Shown: positions 28,983 to 34,949 of the stretch, piece by piece
Layout of the letters: each line of letters starts with the position of its first letter
Position numbering within the stretch: position 1 is the stretch's first letter
Origin: a virus
IMG/VR virus record: IMGVR_UViG_3300035220_000081
Coordinates: 1 to 34,949 of that record
Strand: one strand, 5' to 3'
Length of the DNA: 34,949 nucleotides
The notes under the pieces: generated by a model
Seen by the model: the letters and a program-made list of their open reading frames with translations, nothing else
The model's database searches: none
What the model was told of the DNA's origin: nothing
Made by a program: the position numbers and the translations under genes

Positions 28983-31591
28983 TGGCTGAAATAAAAGTTG
29001 AATTAAGAGATTTTACAAATAATATACTAGGTAGTCTTGATATTACTTCTAGTGATAACTTCCCTTTGTCTTTAACGTATCAGAATTTTGATGTTAGAGA
29101 TTTTAATTCAAGAAACGGTAGTTTTAGTAAAACTTTTAAAATACCTGCTACTAAAAACAACAATGTATTATTAGCTCACATTTACCAAGATGGTAATGTT
29201 GATTCGAAAAACACTAGAACAAATATACCATCAACAATATACTCAGACAATATTCCAATAGTATCGGGTAATCTTAAAGTAACAAAGATATTAAAAGATA
29301 CTAATGTATTAGAGTATGAGTGTAATTTCTTGGGAGATAATATGGATTGGGCATCAACCATAAAAAACTTAGATTTACACGAACTTAGGTTTAGTAATGA
29401 TACATATACAACATACCCCCCTACTAGCGAGGGAAGCTATGTTTATGAAAATACAATAACATTAGCGGGTAACGCTAGAGATTACACAAACTTTAACAGT
29501 AACAGAGATGTCCTTCATTATCCGTTGGCTACCTATGGAGATGGTGTTAGCTCAAGACAACAAGTAACAGAAGGAGATTTTGCACCTGCTTTTTACTTAA
29601 AAAACATTTGGGATAAGATATTTTTAGCACAAGGATATACGGTAGATAGTGAGTTTTGCAACAGCAACTATTTTAAGTCTTTAATTGTTCCTTTTGACTT
29701 TGAAATCAAAGCACAACAAAACAACTTTAAGTATGGTAACATAACAAAAGAAGGGGGATATACATTGCTTGATAGTTATTTTTATAACGTTACTACTGCC
29801 ACACAACCCAACTCTATTGGAAATGTTGAAGTAAACAGAAACGGACAGATACCATCAGGAACTTACGCAAATTCTTACGTCAAGTACGCTTTTAGTGGAG
29901 ATGCTATTGTTGATGATGCTGATGTTCCCGCTTCTAACAGCACGGGTAATGTTCAAAGGGGAACAAGTAATAAAAATACTCTGCTTGTAAAAAACTTAAA
30001 TGGGGTTCACAAATTATCTTGGGATATAACAGCTAGGTTTTTTAGAACTCAAAATAATTATGGAGGAAACTTTAAAGTTAGAGGAGAGGTTTGGCAGGTT
30101 GAAGATGACGACAGTACAGATATTTACGCAGCAGAAGCATCTACGGGAGATTCTTTAGTTGGATATACTAAAATATGGGAACAAGAGTATGATGAGGCAA
30201 TAGATGCACCCTACGATGTAACAAGAAATTGGAAAGATGATATTGATATTTCAGGAAATGGAAGTGCTAAGTTTTTATTTTGCATACAGGTAGATGCCGA
30301 TTATAGTGCGGGAAATGGACAAAGTGTTACTTTTGGTTTTGAAAGTGGAACTTTTGAAATATCGGGTTCTGAAGAAATTACAATAGGAACAGACTTAAAC
30401 GATATACACTTTTTTATTCCTAACGGAAAGCAATCTGACTTTGTTTCAGGTGTTGCTCAGATGTTTAACCTTCAATTTAAAACAGATGCAGCAAGTAAAG
30501 TTATAAAGATAGAGCCTTACGATTACTTTTACAAGCCAACTAGCCAAGCTGTTGATTGGACTAGCAAGATAGATTTTTCAAAAACAATTCAAGATGAATT
30601 TATACAAGATGTAAAATCAGAGCTTATATTTAAGTACAAGGATGCTTCTAACGATGCTATGTTAGAAAGATACAATAAAAAGTCAAGCACAGATTGGGGT
30701 GCTTATAGAGAGGTAGATTCTAGCGGAGTATTCTCTGATGGAACATACAAGGTTGAAAACAAATACTTTGCTTCTTCCTTTAACTTTTTGGAGTATGATT
30801 ACGTTGATTCAGATGCAGGACATAACAGGCAGCACGCTGCTAATGTTCCTATGTACTTCAATGAGTTTTCTAACTTAGACTTTCCAAGATTCGTAGAAAG
30901 AGGGGAGAAAGACTATGGAATAGGTGCTAGGGTTTTAATTACTATACCCGTTACTAGCGGAACTACAACATACTCAACAGCATTGTTCCCTTTTGGGGGT
31001 CAAGGTGGAGCTTCGGGATATTCATATAATAGTAACTCAGAAATATCTCCGTCAGATGTATTTAACTTAAAGTTTTGTAGGGCTAACTTTATTCATTTTC
31101 CACAGATGACAGTACCGACAAGTGTAATACCTAGCGACTTGGATGTTACGGATAATGATGCAGTTATAGCAGTATATGAACAAAGAGTTAAACTAAGTAT
31201 GGGTACATACAATGGAACTGAGGTGTTCTTAGACCCTAATTTATCTTTTAATGACATTTACATGACTCCCTTTCAAGCATCATTTACAGGTGTTTTTCAG
31301 TTTAGAGGTCTTTATCACACTTTTTACAATAAAATGGTATCTCAATTAAAACAAAAACCTAGAATAAAAAACATATACTTAAACTTAAATCAAACTGACA
31401 TTGCTTCACTTGACTTTCAAAGGCTTATTTTTTTAGAAGGATTGTATTACAGAATTAACAAAATAATTGACTTTAAGCCACATTTAAAAGAAAGTACAAA
31501 GGTAGAGCTTGTAGAGTATTTTGAATTAGGTAAAGAGCAAAGCTTATCGGGAGATGTGTTTTATCTTAATAACATAGTAAATAAATTTTAA
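28982..31591 (+). CDS. Tail hub/baseplate-like protein
   Basis: An 869-residue protein. The N-terminus has NGSFSKTFKIPATKNNN, a recurring segment in Bacteroidetes phages' largest tail proteins, followed by beta-rich regions and a C-terminal domain (IASLDFQRLIFLEGLYYRIN). It probably forms the distal tail hub or tail-associated structure. No lytic motif was seen. Its start overlaps the previous stop. Confidence 0.62.
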   Translation: MAEIKVELRDFTNNILGSLDITSSDNFPLSLTYQNFDVRDFNSRNGSFSKTFKIPATKNNNVLLAHIYQDGNVDSKNTRTNIPSTIYSDNIPIVSGNLKVTKILKDTNVLEYECNFLGDNMDWASTIKNLDLHELRFSNDTYTTYPPTSEGSYVYENTITLAGNARDYTNFNSNRDVLHYPLATYGDGVSSRQQVTEGDFAPAFYLKNIWDKIFLAQGYTVDSEFCNSNYFKSLIVPFDFEIKAQQNNFKYGNITKEGGYTLLDSYFYNVTTATQPNSIGNVEVNRNGQIPSGTYANSYVKYAFSGDAIVDDADVPASNSTGNVQRGTSNKNTLLVKNLNGVHKLSWDITARFFRTQNNYGGNFKVRGEVWQVEDDDSTDIYAAEASTGDSLVGYTKIWEQEYDEAIDAPYDVTRNWKDDIDISGNGSAKFLFCIQVDADYSAGNGQSVTFGFESGTFEISGSEEITIGTDLNDIHFFIPNGKQSDFVSGVAQMFNLQFKTDAASKVIKIEPYDYFYKPTSQAVDWTSKIDFSKTIQDEFIQDVKSELIFKYKDASNDAMLERYNKKSSTDWGAYREVDSSGVFSDGTYKVENKYFASSFNFLEYDYVDSDAGHNRQHAANVPMYFNEFSNLDFPRFVERGEKDYGIGARVLITIPVTSGTTTYSTALFPFGGQGGASGYSYNSNSEISPSDVFNLKFCRANFIHFPQMTVPTSVIPSDLDVTDNDAVIAVYEQRVKLSMGTYNGTEVFLDPNLSFNDIYMTPFQASFTGVFQFRGLYHTFYNKMVSQLKQKPRIKNIYLNLNQTDIASLDFQRLIFLEGLYYRINKIIDFKPHLKESTKVELVEYFELGKEQSLSGDVFYLNNIVNKF

Positions 31592-31593
31592 AA

Positions 31594-32565
31594 ATGGATT
31601 TAATTTCACAATCAAGAATATTTAAAAGAACAAAACCTGTTCAAGACAAAAAGTCAACGGATAGAGTTTACTGCACTATTGATGGAGTTTTAACTCCTGT
31701 TGTTTTTAAATCCTATCAAAACCTATACACTACTTATGATGATTTATTTGTTACGAGCATTAAAAAGTTAACGCTTCAAAAATCTTTAAAGGGGATTAGG
31801 TCTTTGTCGAAGGTTTTGTCAGATGAAACAACAACAACAACAACTACTGCTCAAGGAGGAACTGTTACAACAACTTCTATTGTAACTATAAATCCTGTTT
31901 GTGTTTTTGACTATCACAGCCACATAAAAACATCATCGGGTAATTTATCTTTTTGGGGTAGTTCTTTCGGCTCTGCAAAATTAACTCAGTCAACAACAGC
32001 CAACCAACCGTCTTTAGGAAAGTATGGGGAAGGAAAAGATGGATTTACTCCTATATACTTTAACGCAGAACAATCTGACTTTATGTCCTTAGATTCTGCC
32101 ATTACGGTAACGGGAGATTTTACAATGTTTTTTTACATAGAGCCAATAGGAAATCCTGTAAACAAATACTTTAGGTTGTTAGGTAAAAGTGATGACAATA
32201 ATATGTTTTTATCAATAGGAGAACAGGGAGATAAATCATATAAGTTGAGTTTTGATGGCTCTACATCTACGCAACTTGATGTAACACAAACATATTGGAA
32301 TCCTAGCAGCAAAAAACTGCTCATTACAATACAAAGAAGTGGAACAACACTTTACGTAAGAGAGAACGGAACGGAAATAGATAGCGTGTCGGTTTCTGCA
32401 AATGATTTTACTTTTGACCAAGTAGGAAAGCTAGGAAACAATACTAGTTTTTTCTTTAATGGCTCTATATATCACTTTTCTGTTTTTGATGGTTACCTCA
32501 AGAATAACTTGTCTAAAATTGAAGATTCAATAATTAAGTCAGCATCACAAGTAAAAGGAGTTTAA
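31594..32565 (+). CDS. LamG-like tail protein with Thr-rich linker
   Basis: A 323-residue protein with an N-terminal ~85 residues of tail-protein type, a Thr-rich linker (ETTTTTTTAQGGTVTTT, about 85-101) and a LamG-like domain: FWGSSFG, QSTTANQPS, PIYFNAEQSDFMSL and the closing FSVFDGYLKN. It is the third lectin-like protein in this genome and probably helps attach to surface glycans. Three bases separate it from the previous gene. Confidence 0.68.
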   Translation: MDLISQSRIFKRTKPVQDKKSTDRVYCTIDGVLTPVVFKSYQNLYTTYDDLFVTSIKKLTLQKSLKGIRSLSKVLSDETTTTTTTAQGGTVTTTSIVTINPVCVFDYHSHIKTSSGNLSFWGSSFGSAKLTQSTTANQPSLGKYGEGKDGFTPIYFNAEQSDFMSLDSAITVTGDFTMFFYIEPIGNPVNKYFRLLGKSDDNNMFLSIGEQGDKSYKLSFDGSTSTQLDVTQTYWNPSSKKLLITIQRSGTTLYVRENGTEIDSVSVSANDFTFDQVGKLGNNTSFFFNGSIYHFSVFDGYLKNNLSKIEDSIIKSASQVKGV

Positions 32566-33065
32566 TGAATATAGAACAACAGATAGAAAAAGAATTAGAT
32601 GCGATAGGAAGAACTCTTGTTCAGAGGTTTCGCAAGGAGTTGGTAAATCAAGGGCATATTGCAACGGGTAAGCTACACGACACAACAAAGCATAAGGTGC
32701 ATTTTAAAGGCGATGTAGCAACGATAAAGATAGTTTCAAAGACTAATTACTCTAAAGCTGTAAACGATGGCACAAAACCTCATACACCTAACTTAGATGC
32801 TATACTTGATTGGATAGATGATAAAAAGATTTCATACTCAAGTGAAAACGAAAAGCATCAGATAGCAGCAGCAATTATAAGAAGAATAGAAATAGAGGGT
32901 ACACCAACAAAAGGTAGTTACAATCCTGACTACACATCTAACGGATACAGAAAAGGATATATAAATCGTGTTGTTGGATTTAGTAAGAAGGGAATAAAAA
33001 ACAAACTTCAAAAGAAATTTGGAGATATAATAAAAACAGAATTTAGAAAAGCAACCAAGAAATAA
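32565..33065 (+). CDS. HK97 gp10-like tail completion protein
   Basis: This 166-residue protein contains ATGKLHDTTKHKVHFK and then TNYSKAVNDGTKPH, the GT-Lys-Pro-His feature of the HK97 gp10 (neck/tail completion) family. It is probably a connector or tail terminator at the head-tail joint. Its ATG overlaps the stop before it, and its own stop overlaps the tape-measure ATG. Confidence 0.75.
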   Translation: MNIEQQIEKELDAIGRTLVQRFRKELVNQGHIATGKLHDTTKHKVHFKGDVATIKIVSKTNYSKAVNDGTKPHTPNLDAILDWIDDKKISYSSENEKHQIAAAIIRRIEIEGTPTKGSYNPDYTSNGYRKGYINRVVGFSKKGIKNKLQKKFGDIIKTEFRKATKK

Positions 33066-34949
33066 TGGCAGGAGAAAATATAGATTTCAAAGTAAGAGTA
33101 TTAGGTGTAAAGCAACTTGTTGACTTAAACAGCCAAATACAAGCTACCTCTAAGCAGTTAAGCGAAAAGAAGAAAGCTCTAAAGACAGACGAGAAGGGTC
33201 AACAGGAAAATATGAAGTCCGTTCTTCAGCTTACAGACACTTTAAAAAAGCAAAGAAAAGAGTTTAGAGAAGGCACTAAACAGCAACAAAAGGTTCAAAC
33301 AGAAACCAAAAAGACTACTAGCTTTACTATGAAGATGGCTACTGCTTTTGGGGTTGCTCAACTTGCTGTTGGTGGATTTCAAAAGGTTGTAGGCTTTCTT
33401 TCAAGTCAAATGAAAGACAGTATAAATGTCTTTAAGGAGTTTGATTTTCAAATGCAGAAGGTTCGAGCTATTAGTGGTGCAACAGATTTAGAGTTTAAAA
33501 GACTAAAAGAATCTGCTGAAGCATTAGGTAGAACAACATTCTTTACTGCGACACAGGTAGCCGAGCTGCAAACAAACTTATCTAAACTAGGTTTTACTGC
33601 CGAAGAAATACTACTAGCACAAAATGCAACATTGGCAACTGCTACTGCAACAGGAGAGAATCTAGCAAGAACAGCAACAGTAATGGGTTCTGCTATACGA
33701 GGTTTTGGTCTTGATGCAAGTGAAGCTACAAGAGTTGCGGATGTTATGGCATCTGCCTTTACAAGTTCTGCACTAGACATTGAGAAGTTTCAAACATCAA
33801 TGACAAAGGTTGCACCTATTGCAAAGATGGCAGGTTTTGAGATTGAAGGAACAACAGCGATATTAGCTTCTCTTACAGATGCGGGTATTGAAGCATCTAT
33901 TGCAGGTACTTCTTTAAGAAATATATTATTGAGATTAGCAGACCCAACATCAAAACTATCTAAAAGATTAGGTGGTTCTGTTTCTTCCGTTGATGAGCTT
34001 TTACCAAGACTAAAAGAGATGAAAGATTCAGGTATTGCTCTTTCTGATGTTTTAGGGATTACAGATAAAAGAACTGCTGCTGCTTTTGGTAGAATGTTAG
34101 ATAGTGCAGATAATGTAGCTATACTAACAGAGCAACTAAGAAACTCTGAGGGTGCAGCAGAAGCTATGGCTGAAATTGTAGGAGATAGCTTACAGGGTGC
34201 TATGCTTCGTTTTAAATCAGCGACAGACGGACTGAAGATTGCTTTAGTTGATTTGTTTGGAGATAAACTACAAAAAGGATTTGATTCTGCTGCTAAGTTC
34301 TTTAACAATTTAGCAAGTAAAGAAAGTGTAAAAAGAATATCTAATGTAGTAAAAACATTAGCACTTTTAGTAAAGACATTTGCAATATATACTATTGGAG
34401 TTAAGGCTTCTTCTCTTGCTACTTTAGCTTACTCAAAAATTCTAAGATTTATATTTATACCTGCCGCAACAGGCAGCTCAAAAGCTGTTGCTCTAATGTC
34501 AGCTTCTTTAAAAGCATTTAGGTCTGCTTTAATTTCAACAGGAATAGGTGCTTTTGTTGTTCTCGTAGGTAGTGCTGTTTTAGGTATGATTAAGTATGCA
34601 GGTGGGTTGGAACAAGCTGAAAGTTGGACTTCAAAACTTACAAAAGCAACTAAAAATAGCAATGAAGGAATAGTTCAGGCTCAAACGAATCTTAAATCTT
34701 TAGCTAGAACTAGGGAAAGAATAAATGAGCTTACAAATAAAGAAGGGAAGTTATTGAATGATAATGCTTCAACAAGAAAAATACTTGACGGACTAAGAAA
34801 AAAAGAGAAATTTGAAATAGCATCTCTCAATAAACTTTTAAACACTCATAACCTAGAGCTTATAGATGAGAAAGATAATATAGATAAAATTACAGAAGCT
34901 ATTTCAGGTAGTGGTGGTCTTATTAATGCTATGACAAATAAAATGCTAG
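33065..34949 (+). CDS. Tape measure protein, N-terminal part (continues at base 1)
   Basis: This gene sets tail length and starts with ATG just after the upstream stop. The 628 residues here show a coiled coil (about 20-85), then a PhageMin_Tail-type core at about 130-300, with the typical stretches GRTTFFTATQVAELQ, LSKLGFTAEE and AGTSLRN. Hydrophobic segments follow at about 440-480 and 500-525. There is no stop codon before the window edge. The last base (34949, g) plus bases 1-2 (ct) completes an Ala codon, and reading continues open to 1628, giving about 1,170 residues in total. That length is normal for a tape measure. The family call is from visible motifs and position after the gp10-like gene. 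Confidence 0.93.
   Translation, partial: MAGENIDFKVRVLGVKQLVDLNSQIQATSKQLSEKKKALKTDEKGQQENMKSVLQLTDTLKKQRKEFREGTKQQQKVQTETKKTTSFTMKMATAFGVAQLAVGGFQKVVGFLSSQMKDSINVFKEFDFQMQKVRAISGATDLEFKRLKESAEALGRTTFFTATQVAELQTNLSKLGFTAEEILLAQNATLATATATGENLARTATVMGSAIRGFGLDASEATRVADVMASAFTSSALDIEKFQTSMTKVAPIAKMAGFEIEGTTAILASLTDAGIEASIAGTSLRNILLRLADPTSKLSKRLGGSVSSVDELLPRLKEMKDSGIALSDVLGITDKRTAAAFGRMLDSADNVAILTEQLRNSEGAAEAMAEIVGDSLQGAMLRFKSATDGLKIALVDLFGDKLQKGFDSAAKFFNNLASKESVKRISNVVKTLALLVKTFAIYTIGVKASSLATLAYSKILRFIFIPAATGSSKAVALMSASLKAFRSALISTGIGAFVVLVGSAVLGMIKYAGGLEQAESWTSKLTKATKNSNEGIVQAQTNLKSLARTRERINELTNKEGKLLNDNASTRKILDGLRKKEKFEIASLNKLLNTHNLELIDEKDNIDKITEAISGSGGLINAMTNKML

Noticed and set aside
1-34949. 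tRNA genes, CRISPR arrays, integrase, insertion sequences
   Set aside because: None was recognised on either strand; the only repeat arrays are contiguous 11-bp units without spacers, which is not a CRISPR pattern.

Overview
This 34,949-bp window looks like the complete genome of a tailed phage (siphovirus-like) that infects a Bacteroidetes host, most likely a flavobacterium. It is AT-rich and every supported gene lies on the + strand. The intergenic regions carry the Bacteroidetes promoter pattern, a -33 TTTG or TTAG followed 19-21 bases later by a -7 TAnnTTTG. Start codons follow A-rich leaders rather than Shine-Dalgarno sites. The tape-measure gene runs off the right edge and resumes in the same frame at base 1, so the window is best read as a circular or circularly permuted genome opened inside that gene. 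No integrase, C1-type repressor, DNA polymerase, tRNA or CRISPR array was seen.

Layout: 1-1628 is the end of the tape measure. 1641-1961 is a small helix-turn-helix protein. 2015-9288 is the head module: ClpP-like prohead protease with a probable scaffold tail, capsid, probable tail tube, portal, connector and several small virion proteins, ending in a LamG-type lectin protein. 9288-10878 is the lysis cassette: XhlA-like protein, spanin-like protein, a Cys-rich microprotein, a DUF5675 candidate endolysin and a 3TM holin. 11032-17845 is a dense replication and nucleic-acid module: metallophosphoesterase, DnaA-domain-IV-like protein, DUF3127 SSB-like protein, PD-(D/E)XK-like protein, DnaD-like initiator, VRR-NUC nuclease, DUF3310-like protein and several HTH proteins. 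17846-21846 holds small accessory genes separated by long repeat-rich control regions. 22404-33065 runs from terminase small and large subunits straight into tail genes: G/GT chaperones with a -1 frameshift, a terminator-lectin fusion, two large tail-tip proteins, another LamG protein and an HK97 gp10-like protein. The tape measure begins at 33065.

The most interesting content is DNA-level. One element (direct AAGGGT repeats at 11-bp period, an inverted TACCCT after a fixed 5-base loop, then an AAAGAT-rich tract) occurs three times: before the holin, inside the initiator gene, and before the terminase. Two intergenic regions (about 18.4-18.7 kb and 20.1-20.4 kb) share 11-bp AAGTAACTGCC iterons, an identical 19-bp element and a TTAGGATATTAAA motif. 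A four-run G-quadruplex motif lies in the leader of the 17984 gene. Promoters of the terminase and structural genes lie 4-5 bases from the ATG, which predicts leaderless mRNAs, whereas early-region promoters leave leaders of 24 bases or more.
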